Part shown: one piece after another, positions 1 through 7,925 of the stretch | Position numbering within the stretch: position 1 is the first letter of the stretch | Layout of the letters: every line of letters starts with the position of its first letter | Assembly: GCA_963850345.1 (NCBI GenBank) | Contig: CAWKKW010000002.1 | Coordinates: 372,001-436,000 of the forward strand | From: CAWKKW01 sp963850345 | GTDB taxonomy: Bacteria; Acidobacteriota; Terriglobia; Terriglobales; Acidobacteriaceae | Reading direction: 5' to 3' | DNA: 64,000 nt | Made by a program: the position numbers and the translations under genes | The notes under the pieces: model-generated | Databases searched by the model: none | Told to the model about the DNA's origin: nothing | The model's input: only the letters and a program-made list of their open reading frames with translations

Positions 1-883
1 GCTCAAGGGCGGCGTCATCATGGACGTGATGAACGTGGAGCAGGCCCGGATCGCGGAGCAGGCCGGCGCGGTGGCGGTGATGGCGCTGGAGCGGGTGCCG
101 GCCATGATTCGCGCGGAAGGCGGTGTGGCGCGGATGGCCAATCCCAAGCTGATTAAGGAGATCATCGAGACGGTCTCGATTCCAGTGATGGCGAAGGCGC
201 GGATCGGGCACTTCGCGGAAGCGCAGGTGCTGCAGGTGCTCGGCGTCGACTTCATCGACGAGTCGGAGGTGCTGACGCCGGCCGATGAGGTGCACCATAT
301 CGACAAGCATGCGTTCAAGACGCCGTTTGTCTGCGGCGCGCGCAACCTGGGAGAGGCTCTACGGCGCATTGCAGAGGGCGCAGCCATGATTCGGACCAAG
401 GGCGAGGCGGGCACCGGCGACGTAGTTCACGCAGTGCAGCACATGCGCCAGATCGTGGCGGAGATGCGCAGCTTGACAGTGATGACCGAGCAGGAACTCT
501 ACGCTGCGGCCAAGAACCACCAGGCTCCCTATGAACTGATTCGCATGGTGGCCAAGACGGGCAAGCTGCCGGTTCCGAACTTCTCTGCCGGGGGCATCGC
601 GACTCCTGCCGACGCAGCGTTGATGATGCAACTGGGCGCAGAAGCCGTGTTTGTCGGCTCCGGCATTTTCATGAAGGAACGCGCGACGCCACTCAACGTG
701 GAGCACAACGACGCCGAACGCGCCGAGGCAGTTTCGCGGGCGCAGGCTATCGTGATTGCGACGACCCACTACGACGACGCAAAGATTGTCGCCGAGGCCA
801 GCGAACAAGTCACCGGAACCATGCAGGGATTGGCGGCAGCAGCAATCCAGGAAAAGGACTTGCTCCAAACCCGCGGCTGGTAG
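1..883 (+). CDS. pdxS: Pyridoxal 5'-phosphate synthase lyase subunit PdxS (5' partial)
   Basis: PdxS condenses ribose 5-phosphate, glyceraldehyde 3-phosphate and ammonia into pyridoxal 5'-phosphate in the cytosol, using ammonia from PdxT. The reading frame is open to the left window edge (LKGGVIMDV...), so roughly the first 20 to 25 residues lie outside. Visible family signatures are the stretch around ARIAEQAGAVAVMALERVP, the catalytic-lysine region VMAKARIGHFAEAQ, and the second lysine region MIRTKGEAGTGDVVHA near the phosphate-binding loop. A glycine-rich FSAGGIATPADAA follows further on. The C-terminus ends normally at a TAG. pdxT follows 200 bases downstream on the same strand, the usual pairing. 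Identification is secure; only the start is missing. Confidence 0.97.
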   Translation, partial: LKGGVIMDVMNVEQARIAEQAGAVAVMALERVPAMIRAEGGVARMANPKLIKEIIETVSIPVMAKARIGHFAEAQVLQVLGVDFIDESEVLTPADEVHHIDKHAFKTPFVCGARNLGEALRRIAEGAAMIRTKGEAGTGDVVHAVQHMRQIVAEMRSLTVMTEQELYAAAKNHQAPYELIRMVAKTGKLPVPNFSAGGIATPADAALMMQLGAEAVFVGSGIFMKERATPLNVEHNDAERAEAVSRAQAIVIATTHYDDAKIVAEASEQVTGTMQGLAAAAIQEKDLLQTRGW

Positions 884-1082
884 CGATTTGCCATCGAGGC
901 CACCGGGGACCTGCCGTCCAGGCCACCGCGCCTTCTGCGCCATCCGCGGATGGGTCAGGATTGTGGCGGGATTTTGGACTGGCAGTGCAGGCATACGCGC
1001 CCTGGTGAGACTTGGCATGCAGGAGCGATTTCGCTGACGATTGCGCTTTGGTTTGTATGACCATGAAGGGGATCGGGTTCGT

Positions 1083-1718
1083 TTGCCATTGACCACGGAC
1101 AATCTAGATACGCCACGGTTACGTATCGGCGTGCTTGCGATTCAAGGGGATTACGCGGCACACGCTGCGGCGCTAAGTGACGTGGGCGCGGACCCGGTGT
1201 TGGTGCGCAAGCCGGAAGAACTGGCAGGGCTGGACGGGCTGATTCTTCCCGGCGGCGAGTCCACTACCTTTCTGAAGTTTCTGGAGCGCGGAGGGTTCCT
1301 GGCGGAGCTGCGGAAATTCGCTGAGGAGAAGCCGACGTTCGGCACCTGCGCCGGCTGCATTCTGCTGGCGAACGAGGTGCTGCATCCGCCGCAGGCAAGC
1401 CTGCATCTGCTCGATGCTACGGTGGAGCGCAATGCGTATGGACGCCAGATTGACAGCGCGATTCAGTCAGGCGAGACTTCCCTGTCCGGTGGCCCGCTGG
1501 AGATGGTGTACATTCGCGCGCCGCGCATGACGCGTGTGGGAGAGGGTGTGGATGTGCTGGCGGAGCGCGACGGATTTCCCGTGCTGGTGCAGCAGGGTCA
1601 CTTGATGGCCGCGACCTTTCATCCCGAGCTCTCGGAGGACCGCCGGGTGCATCAGCACTTCGTCGACCTGGTTCGCGAGCATCAGCACACCAGCGAAGCG
1701 CAATCCGCGCGGACCTGA
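1083..1718 (+). CDS. pdxT: Pyridoxal 5'-phosphate synthase glutaminase subunit PdxT
   Basis: PdxT hydrolyses glutamine and channels ammonia to PdxS. The class I glutamine amidotransferase triad is visible: the nucleophilic Cys in FGTCAGCILLANEV, and the His and Glu in QQGHLMAATFHPELSED. The GLILPGGESTT loop is typical of the family. Family proteins begin a few residues before the first strand (RIGVLAIQGDYAAH). No ATG lies in frame there, so a TTG is likely: 1083 (a GAAGGGGA-like ribosome site lies about 10 bases upstream), 1089, or an earlier TTG at 1041. I chose 1083; the start is uncertain by up to 14 codons. The pairing with pdxS makes the function firm. Confidence 0.95.
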   Translation: MPLTTDNLDTPRLRIGVLAIQGDYAAHAAALSDVGADPVLVRKPEELAGLDGLILPGGESTTFLKFLERGGFLAELRKFAEEKPTFGTCAGCILLANEVLHPPQASLHLLDATVERNAYGRQIDSAIQSGETSLSGGPLEMVYIRAPRMTRVGEGVDVLAERDGFPVLVQQGHLMAATFHPELSEDRRVHQHFVDLVREHQHTSEAQSART

Positions 1719-1726
1719 GCCGATCA

Positions 1727-2455
1727 ATGAACTGGCTCCCCACCAATGGCGCCCTGCACGGAATCGCGGTCGATCGGCTGCTGATGTGGAACCTGCTGGC
1801 GCTGGTGTTCTGTTTTGTTCTCGCACATGTATGGATCGGATTTGCGCTGTTGCGGCGAAGGCGCGGGCAGACTCCGCGAATTGGGACGGTCGAGTGGCTG
1901 CCTCTCTTTCTGCTGTGCCTCATGTACCTGGTAATGGCAGTGACGGCGCAACGGCTGTGGGCGAACGATCGGTTCGAGGGACCTTCGCTGGAGGCGCTGC
2001 AGGTGGAGGCGGTGGGGGTACAGTTTCAGTGGTATTTCCGCTATCCGGGAAGGGACGCTACGTTTGGAACGACGCGACCGGAGCTGGTGAGGGCGTGGGC
2101 GGGTAATCCTCTGGGACTGGATGGAAGAGATGCGCACGGCGCCGACGATGTGGTGAGCAGCGAACTGGTGTTGCCGGCGGGACGCGAGGTGGACCTGCGG
2201 CTGCGTTCGCACGATGTGATTCACGGGCTGTTCATTCCGGGCATGCGGCTCAAGCAGAATGCAGTGCCGGGCATGGTGTTGCATGTGCACTTCACCCCTG
2301 AGCGGGAGGGGGAGTATGCCATTCTATGTTCCCAGGTCTGCGGGCTGGGACATGCGAAGATGCAGGCGAATCTTCGCGTGGTCCCGCAGGCTGAATACGA
2401 CGCGTGGATCGCTGCCGGGGAGCAACGCCGAAGGGCGATGGAGGCACCGGAATGA
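1727..2455 (+). CDS. coxB: Cytochrome c oxidase subunit II (CuA protein)
   Basis: Subunit II takes electrons from cytochrome c through its CuA centre on the outer face of the inner membrane. Two N-terminal membrane helices (about residues 20-42 and 58-76) precede a cupredoxin domain. The aromatic electron-entry motif FQWYFRY is at 100-105. CuA ligands are visible as H166, C201, C205, H209 and M212. The residue between the two Cys is Gln203; canonical enzymes have Glu there (CSELCG), which also binds the non-redox Mg ion through its side chain. There is no long N-terminal signal sequence and no fused cytochrome c domain. The gene sits 9 bases after pdxT and overlaps coxA by ATGA, so I and II are translationally coupled. 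Confidence 0.95.
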   Translation: MNWLPTNGALHGIAVDRLLMWNLLALVFCFVLAHVWIGFALLRRRRGQTPRIGTVEWLPLFLLCLMYLVMAVTAQRLWANDRFEGPSLEALQVEAVGVQFQWYFRYPGRDATFGTTRPELVRAWAGNPLGLDGRDAHGADDVVSSELVLPAGREVDLRLRSHDVIHGLFIPGMRLKQNAVPGMVLHVHFTPEREGEYAILCSQVCGLGHAKMQANLRVVPQAEYDAWIAAGEQRRRAMEAPE

Positions 2456-4206
2456 CGAATCCTGAAAAGAAGCCGGTGCGGAGCGAGTTGCCGAGCGCGG
2501 AGACGCCGGCGGTGCATGGGATTCGGCAACGGAGCTGGGTGAGGCGGTGGATCTTCACCACTGCGCATCGCGCGATTGGGGTGCATTACCTTGTGCTGGC
2601 GCTGGTCGCAGTCGCGGTGGGCACACTGCTGTCGCTGGCGATGCGGATTCACCTGGTGTGGCCCGAGCTGGCGATTCCCTTCTTCGGACAGATCAAGCCG
2701 GAAGACTATCTTGCGCTGGTCACGATGCATGGAACGCTGATGGTGTTTTTCGTGCTGACGACGGCGCCGCAGAGCGGGTTCGCGAACCTGGTGATGCCGG
2801 AGCAGATCGGCGCGCGGCAGATGGCGATGCCGCGGATGAATGCTGCTTCGTTCTGGCTGACGGCGTTGGCGCTGGTGGTGTTGCTGTCGGCATTTGTAGT
2901 GCCGGGTGGAGCGCCGATTTCGGGGTGGACGAGTTACCCGCCATTGAGCGCCGTAGGCGCAGCGGGGCCCGGTCAGGCTGTGGGCATGGATATCTGGCTG
3001 GCGAGCATCGGGATTTTTTGCGTGGCATCTACGCTCGGTTCAGTGAACATGCTGGCGACGATCGTGGGCGAGCGCTGCGAAGGGATGACGTTACGGCGCC
3101 TCCCTCTCACGGTGTGGTCGTGGCTGGTGAGCTCGATTCTTACGCTGCTGTGTTTCAGCGTGTTGCTGGGAGCGGTGGTTCTGCTCTTCTGCGATCGGCA
3201 TTACGGCACCAGTTTTTTCGTGCCGATGGGCGATTTGATCAACGGCAAGGTCGTGGGGCATGGGGATGGTTCGCCGCTGCTGTGGCTGCATCTCTTCTGG
3301 TTTTTCGGGCACCCGGAGGTGTACATCGCGGTGTTGCCGGGGATGGGGATTACCTCCTCGCTGCTAGCGAATTTCAGCAGGCGGCCGGTGCTGGGCTATT
3401 CGCTGATGGCGGCAACGACGGTATTGATCGGTTTTCTGGGCTTGGTGGTGTGGGGACACCACATGTTCGTAAGCGGGATGAACCCGTATGCGGGAACGGC
3501 GTTTGCGCTGACGACGATGGCGATCGCAGTGCCGAGTTCCGCGAAGGTGTTGAGTTGGCTGGGCACGCTGTATGGTGGCGGACTGGAGCTGACCACGCCC
3601 ATGCTGTTCTCAATCGGCTTCGTTTCGCTCTTCATCGCGGGCGGATTGACGGGGCCGCTGCTTGCGCAACCGGCCATCGACGCGTACCTGCACAATACCG
3701 TGTTCGTGGTGGCGCATTTTCATCTGATCATGGCGATGGCGGGCGTATTTTCCGTGTTCGCCGGAGTGTACTACTGGTTCCCGCTGATGAGCGGACGGCT
3801 CTTGCATCGAGGATTGGGCAAAGCGCATTTCTGGTTGACCTTGGCGGGCGCATATGGGACCTTCTTCCCCATGCATTTTGCAGGGCTGGCCGGCGAGCCG
3901 AGACACTACTCCGAGCTGACGGGCAGAGCGTTGACGGGCTTGCTCCCGCTGCAGCGAGGGATCACGTACGCGGCGTGCATGCTGGCTGTGGCGCAGTTGT
4001 TGTTTCTGGTGAACCTGGTGTGGAGTCTGCGACGCGGAGAGAAGGCGGGAGCCAACCCCTGGCGCGCTACCACGCTCGAATGGGCAGGAGCGGAATGGGT
4101 ATGGGCAAGCCGCCGTGTGATCTCCCGCGACCCCTACGAATACAAAGTTCAGCCAAATGGAATGGACTTTGCGCTTCAGTCAATACCGGTAGAGAATCTG
4201 GAGTAA
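2452..4206 (+). CDS. coxA: Cytochrome c oxidase subunit I (heme-copper catalytic subunit)
   Basis: This is the catalytic subunit that reduces O2 to water at heme a3/CuB. The ATG at 2452 overlaps the coxB stop and gives 584 residues. Visible ligands are H93 (heme a), H287 with cross-linked Y291 and E289 in FGHPEVY, H336/H337 (CuB), H422 (heme a3) and H424 (heme a). K365 of the K-channel is present (VPSSAKVLSW). The motif that normally carries the D-channel entrance Asp (IGAPDMAFPRMN) reads IGARQMAMPRMN, with Gln123 at the Asp132 position (Rhodobacter numbering). The Mg-site HD pair (YYHDTYY) reads LHNTVF, so His414 is kept and Asp is replaced by Asn415. The enzyme therefore looks active but unusual in proton input and Mg binding. 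Confidence 0.96.
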   Translation: MTNPEKKPVRSELPSAETPAVHGIRQRSWVRRWIFTTAHRAIGVHYLVLALVAVAVGTLLSLAMRIHLVWPELAIPFFGQIKPEDYLALVTMHGTLMVFFVLTTAPQSGFANLVMPEQIGARQMAMPRMNAASFWLTALALVVLLSAFVVPGGAPISGWTSYPPLSAVGAAGPGQAVGMDIWLASIGIFCVASTLGSVNMLATIVGERCEGMTLRRLPLTVWSWLVSSILTLLCFSVLLGAVVLLFCDRHYGTSFFVPMGDLINGKVVGHGDGSPLLWLHLFWFFGHPEVYIAVLPGMGITSSLLANFSRRPVLGYSLMAATTVLIGFLGLVVWGHHMFVSGMNPYAGTAFALTTMAIAVPSSAKVLSWLGTLYGGGLELTTPMLFSIGFVSLFIAGGLTGPLLAQPAIDAYLHNTVFVVAHFHLIMAMAGVFSVFAGVYYWFPLMSGRLLHRGLGKAHFWLTLAGAYGTFFPMHFAGLAGEPRHYSELTGRALTGLLPLQRGITYAACMLAVAQLLFLVNLVWSLRRGEKAGANPWRATTLEWAGAEWVWASRRVISRDPYEYKVQPNGMDFALQSIPVENLE

Positions 4207-4231
4207 TCTTTTAGTCAACGGAGCTCGTGCC

Positions 4232-4987
4232 ATGCCCGCTACCTTCACCCGCACCCCCGTCGACACAGAGCGCCGCAATCCCGGAATAGGCGGGAAGCCG
4301 CCGCTCGACCAGCGGCCAACGGGCGGAGGGGGCGACGGCGACAACTGGGAGAACCGGCCGCCGGGGCGACGAGGGCCGCGTGCGCTGCTACGGCGATATC
4401 GGCTGGTACTGTTTTTTGCGCTGGCCGGCGACCTGATGTTCTTTATGCCGCTGGTGACTGCGTTCTTTCTGCGGCAAGGTAGCGGCCGCATCGACATTCG
4501 CAATCACTACATCAGCGACTGGCATCCGTTGGCGGTGCCTCCCATCTTGTGGCTGAATACGGCGTTGCTGTTGCTGAGCAGCCTGGCGATTGAGATTGCG
4601 CGCAGACAACTTTTTCATGAAATCGACGTCATGGAAGAGTGGCTGGGGCTGGGCCGGCCGGCAGTGCGTCGTGCGACACCGTGGCTGATCGCGACTGCAG
4701 TTCTGGGGCTGGCATTCCTGGCCGGGCAGTGGATGGCGTGGCAGCAACTCTTTGCGCAGGGCGTCTCGTTCGCTTCCAATCCGACGAATGATTTCTTCTA
4801 CCTGATCACCGGAATACACGGCGCTCACCTGCTCGTGGGGTTAATGGCTCTGGGCGCAGCGCTGGCAGCGCTGTTCGTGTTCAAACGGGTGGAGTATCGG
4901 CAGATCGCAGTGGATTGCTCCGCGTGGTATTGGCACACGATGGGCGTGTTCTGGATCTTTCTCTTCACCATGCTGGTCTTCTTCTAA
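4232..4987 (+). CDS. coxC: Cytochrome c oxidase subunit III
   Basis: A 251-residue subunit III of the heme-copper oxidase, an integral membrane protein that stabilises proton uptake by subunit I. The N-terminus has a Pro/Gly-rich soluble stretch of about 55 residues (GGGGDGDNWENRPPGRRGPR), then five hydrophobic segments. Family hallmarks are the FFYLITGIHGAHLLVG helix and the C-terminal WYWHTMGVFWIFLFTMLVFF helix. It is 25 bases after coxA and its stop overlaps the start of the next small gene (TAATG). The short form with five predicted helices resembles the subunit III seen in many non-proteobacterial oxidases. No ctaB, ctaG or surf1 assembly gene is adjacent, so those functions must be elsewhere. 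Confidence 0.93.
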   Translation: MPATFTRTPVDTERRNPGIGGKPPLDQRPTGGGGDGDNWENRPPGRRGPRALLRRYRLVLFFALAGDLMFFMPLVTAFFLRQGSGRIDIRNHYISDWHPLAVPPILWLNTALLLLSSLAIEIARRQLFHEIDVMEEWLGLGRPAVRRATPWLIATAVLGLAFLAGQWMAWQQLFAQGVSFASNPTNDFFYLITGIHGAHLLVGLMALGAALAALFVFKRVEYRQIAVDCSAWYWHTMGVFWIFLFTMLVFF

Positions 4988-5271
4988 TGACGCGCGGCCT
5001 GCTCTGGCCCGTCGGTCTTCTCGCATCTCGTCGCGACGCCAGACGCTGGGCGGCAGTGATGGCGTTCGCGGTGTGCCTGCTGATCTCGCCGTATGCAGGC
5101 GCGCAGGGCTGCACGATGTGCACCGACGCGGCGGCAGGCAGTACTCCACAGATGCGCAAGGCGCTGCGGATCGCGATTCCGCTGCTGGGAGTGCCGGCGG
5201 CTGGAATCTTTGTGGCGGCGCTGGTGCTGGCGCGAAAGATGTCTCCGGTTCCCGATGAGGACGGACGCTGA
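4987..5271 (+). CDS. Small membrane protein with CxxC motif, last gene of cox operon
   Basis: A 94-residue protein beginning at the ATG that overlaps the coxC stop (TAATG). It has an N-terminal hydrophobic segment ending in an AGA-like site (about residues 24-40), then immediately QGCTMCTDAAAGS with a CxxC pair, and a second membrane helix (about 61-80) followed by a charged tail. By topology the two Cys would sit at the outer membrane surface just after the first helix. Tight coupling to coxBAC suggests a role in the oxidase, for example as a small accessory subunit or a copper or thiol handler during CuA assembly. That is inference. I do not recognise a named family. Confidence 0.8.
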   Translation: MTRGLLWPVGLLASRRDARRWAAVMAFAVCLLISPYAGAQGCTMCTDAAAGSTPQMRKALRIAIPLLGVPAAGIFVAALVLARKMSPVPDEDGR

Positions 5272-5344
5272 AGGACTAAGTCTCGGTGTGGGCCACAGGT
5301 CAGGAATGGGGCTTAGGTTGGTACCGATTCACCACGAATATGGG

Positions 5345-5773
5345 TCAAGGGTGTTTAAGCAACAGCTCACTCTTCTTTTCTTCACCGCGATAGAACGCCA
5401 GCTTTCCCGGAACGCAGGATAGTACGCTGCCCATCGACCCGCCCCAGATGGAATCCATGGCTTCTTGAAGATCGAGGGCGCGACCATCAATCGAACGATC
5501 CTCTGAGATGATCCAAAGCAAAGGAGCAGCCCCAAACTGCTTAAGTAACAAGACTAATTCTTCAGAGGTATGAGCCATACTCCCGGGCACGGGTGTTGCA
5601 AACCGGTCGTCCAGCCAATTGAAATGCGCGAGTTTAGCCGTGAACTCGCGTCGACGGCTCGGGTCCGATAGCAAGAAGGAACAGCGTTCACGTCGCTCCC
5701 TCTGAATGAAAGCTTGCACAAATTCCTGTTCGTGCAAAGGACCTGTGGATGCGAGCATGAGGGACGATAACAC
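5345..5773 (-). CDS. Hypothetical soluble protein
   Basis: A 142-residue minus-strand reading frame starting at GTG 5773; an ATG five codons later (5758) is the alternative. There is no signal peptide, membrane helix or known motif. The sequence has the composition of a real soluble protein: a charged helix HEQEFVQAFIQRERRERCSF followed by a mixed alpha/beta part with SIDGRALDLQEAMD. It is convergent with the cox operon and lies just downstream of the phosphatase gene. Function unknown. I keep it because the coding bias is plausible and no other frame competes for the region. Confidence 0.55.
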   Translation of the reverse strand: MLSSLMLASTGPLHEQEFVQAFIQRERRERCSFLLSDPSRRREFTAKLAHFNWLDDRFATPVPGSMAHTSEELVLLLKQFGAAPLLWIISEDRSIDGRALDLQEAMDSIWGGSMGSVLSCVPGKLAFYRGEEKKSELLLKHP

Positions 5774-5891
5774 GAGCCGCTTCCCCAGACGGGTCGTGAA
5801 CCGTGCAAACCGGTGGTCGAGGGACTCCGCTGACCGCGTTGAAACTTTGATTCGATAGTGCTGGCTTCCGGGCTGATTTCCTATTGCTAAC

Positions 5892-6914
5892 TTACTTGGC
5901 TTCGAGGGTGAAGCTGTCTTTCGGTTCCACGGCGAGCGTGTCTGCCTTGGGATCGGCGACGCGGTACATGGTCACGTTTGCCTGCTTGCCGTGAACGTTG
6001 ATGACCAGGTAGTGGAAGTTGGGGAAGCCCTCGGTGCGGTAGAGATCCTGTTCACCACGCACCAGGATGGGATAAGGCTTGGCGCCGCCGCCGCCGGAGA
6101 CGAGGTAGCAGATCCCGCCGTGGTCGAACCGTTCATAGTTGTGAATGTGGCCGTTGACGACGACAAATTTCGCGTGGGCGGTGCGAGCCTTTGATTCGAG
6201 GAAGTCGCGAATGGAGATCTGTTCGGGAGCGGGCAGGTGAACCAGGATTTCACTCTGCACGTCGGCCATCATGGGCATGTGCGAGAGGATGAAGACGAAG
6301 TTGACCTGGGCCGGCAGGTGGTCGAGTTGGGCCTCGAGCCATTCGCGCTGCGGACTGCCGGCGGCGAGCGAGGTGATGGAGTCGAGCGCGATGATGTAGA
6401 CGCTGCCGAACTGGACGGAGTACCAGAGATTTCCCTTCAGTTCGGGAAAATTGTCGAAGTAGTTCTTGAGGCCTTTTTCGGAGTTGGAGTGCAATTCATG
6501 GTTGCCGAGGGTGGTGTAGACGCGCAGGCCGGCCTGCTTCCATGGAGCAGTCTCTTCACGATAGATCTCCCAGTCGTCGGGATTGCTGCCGTAGAAGGGC
6601 AGATCCCCGGAGAGCAGCAGGGCGTCGGGCTTTTCCTGCGCGACGCGGTTGACCAGCCATTTGCGGACACGCGGAGTGGTGTCGGAGTCGTTGGCCGGAT
6701 TGGTGAAGCGCATGTCGCCATACGCGACCAGGTGCAGGTCGGCACCGGGGCGGATCTCGGGCACAACGAACGTGGGCTTGCTGAGTTCGGTGGCGGCCTG
6801 CGCGTGCGCGGTGCCGGTAACAGTGGACACGAACAAAAGGGCGAATAGCGGTGCAAGCCAGCGAACGAAGATCTGCGCTGGCAGGCGAACAGAGCGATGG
6901 CGGACGAGAGTCAT
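5892..6914 (-). CDS. Secreted metallophosphoesterase (purple acid phosphatase-like)
   Basis: A 340-residue exported calcineurin-like phosphoesterase. The start at ATG 6914 gives a clear signal peptide (basic residues, hydrophobic LAPLFALLFVS, cleavage near AHAQA at about residue 39). Metal-binding motifs follow in order: YGDMRF, LLSGDLPFYGS, TLGNHELH, ILSHMPM and NGHIHNYER, which together form the dinuclear metal site. Such enzymes hydrolyse phosphomonoesters or diesters in the periplasm or outside the cell; the substrate cannot be told. It starts 4 bases after the stop of the ThiS-like gene on the same strand, so the two may be co-transcribed although no functional link is obvious. Longer starts (6956, 7097) would overlap thiS and spoil the signal peptide. 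Confidence 0.88.
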   Translation of the reverse strand: MTLVRHRSVRLPAQIFVRWLAPLFALLFVSTVTGTAHAQAATELSKPTFVVPEIRPGADLHLVAYGDMRFTNPANDSDTTPRVRKWLVNRVAQEKPDALLLSGDLPFYGSNPDDWEIYREETAPWKQAGLRVYTTLGNHELHSNSEKGLKNYFDNFPELKGNLWYSVQFGSVYIIALDSITSLAAGSPQREWLEAQLDHLPAQVNFVFILSHMPMMADVQSEILVHLPAPEQISIRDFLESKARTAHAKFVVVNGHIHNYERFDHGGICYLVSGGGGAKPYPILVRGEQDLYRTEGFPNFHYLVINVHGKQANVTMYRVADPKADTLAVEPKDSFTLEAK

Positions 6915-6918
6915 CAGG

Positions 6919-7200
6919 CTACGCGAAAAGGCCTGCAGGCTTGGGCGACGAGGCATGCGGGAACCGGTGGGTACCGGCCGCCTGGTCGAACGAACCCCCG
7001 CCCACGAAGTGCACGACCTCCAGCTTGTCTTGATCGGCGAGCGCGGTGCGAGGCCAGTCGGCGCGGGAGACGATCTCGCCATTCCGTTCAATGGCAACCC
7101 GGTCGCCTTTCAGTCCGAGAATTTCGATCAGCGCGGAGAGGCTGGCGTCGGTCTGAAGTTCGGTAAATTCACGTACGTGCCCGTTGATTGTGAGAACCAT
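6919..7200 (-). CDS. thiS: Sulfur carrier protein ThiS-like, with C-terminal extension past the GGG
   Basis: A beta-grasp sulfur carrier. The first 70 residues match ThiS: MVLTINGHVREF, then LGLKGDRVAIERNGEIVSRADW, then the C-terminal VVHFVGGG. ThiS donates sulfur to the thiazole of thiamine after adenylation of its terminal Gly. Here translation does not stop after GGG but continues SFDQAAGTHRFPHASS... for about 24 more residues, to a TAG at 6919. Either the tail is cleaved before use, as described for some QbsE-like carriers, or the stop has been lost, or this copy is not used for thiamine. No other thi gene is nearby. Family assignment is good; function in thiamine synthesis is less sure. 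Confidence 0.78.
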   Translation of the reverse strand: MVLTINGHVREFTELQTDASLSALIEILGLKGDRVAIERNGEIVSRADWPRTALADQDKLEVVHFVGGGSFDQAAGTHRFPHASSPKPAGLFA

Positions 7201-7325
7201 TCTTGAGCAAGATTATCATCGGCCCGGGCCGCGTATTGGCGGCGGGACGCGATGAGCAACGGCAGTGTGCCGTCGAGCATGGACAGGGACTGACCGGCGG
7301 ACGAGACCTGGGAGATGGAGCGAGG

Positions 7326-7727
7326 ATGAAAACGGACTTTCTGCGATTCAACGGTGCAGTGGAACACGATGCCGCCATCGATGCGTGGCTGGACGCGCAA
7401 CCCGGCCAATTGGGAGCAATAGCGCGGGAGTGGTTTGAGGTGATGCGACGGTGCGGGGACGAGGTGCGCGAACTGATGCATGATGGCTGTCCGGTGGCGT
7501 GCTTTGGGGATGTGCCGTTCGGCTACGTGAATGTATTCACTGCGCACGTGAACGTGGGGTTCTTTCAAGGCGCGGCGCTCCCCGATCCGGCGCGACTGCT
7601 CGAAGGCAACGGCAAGTTCATGCGGCACGTGAAGCTGAGGCCGGGAACGGTCACGGACGGAGCAGCGCTTGGCAGACTGATCGAGCGCGCCTATTCGGAC
7701 ATGAAGGATCGGGTGGAAAACGGATAG
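7326..7727 (+). CDS. DUF1801 domain-containing protein
   Basis: A 133-residue soluble protein of the DUF1801 (YdhG-like) group. The body carries the recognisable pattern of that domain: an N-terminal amphipathic helix, VACFGDVPFGYVNVFTAHVNVGFF with paired strands, GNGKFMRHVKLRPGT, and a C-terminal helix with DGAALGRLIERAYSDM. The start at ATG 7326 (GAGCGAGG upstream) is preferred over a longer frame from 7203, whose extra 41 residues overlap the divergent thiS promoter region. Function of the family is not established. It sits alone between divergent thiS and the radical SAM gene, 198 bases from the latter. Confidence 0.8.
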   Translation: MKTDFLRFNGAVEHDAAIDAWLDAQPGQLGAIAREWFEVMRRCGDEVRELMHDGCPVACFGDVPFGYVNVFTAHVNVGFFQGAALPDPARLLEGNGKFMRHVKLRPGTVTDGAALGRLIERAYSDMKDRVENG

Positions 7728-7925
7728 CTGGGGGACTCCTCACTCGCGCACAGCAGCAGACAGGACCGAACGCGGGGACGCCGACCGGAGATCGGGCGCG
7801 ATGGGATTAGGAGCGATCGCAGTGACGGCGAGCACTGCACATTGTGCGACTCCACTGGTATTCCTTGAGGTGGTTTACGGCTGATTGCGCTGGGAGAGGC
7901 GAAGCGGCCGGTCGAGGAGCGTCCG

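Noticed and set aside
2547..4214. A 555-codon plus-strand frame overlapping coxA
   Set aside because: Alternative frame of coxA; no motif, while coxA holds all heme and copper ligands.
7203..7325. N-terminal extension of the DUF1801 protein
   Set aside because: The extra residues are not part of the domain and lie in the promoter gap to thiS; ATG 7326 has a better ribosome site.
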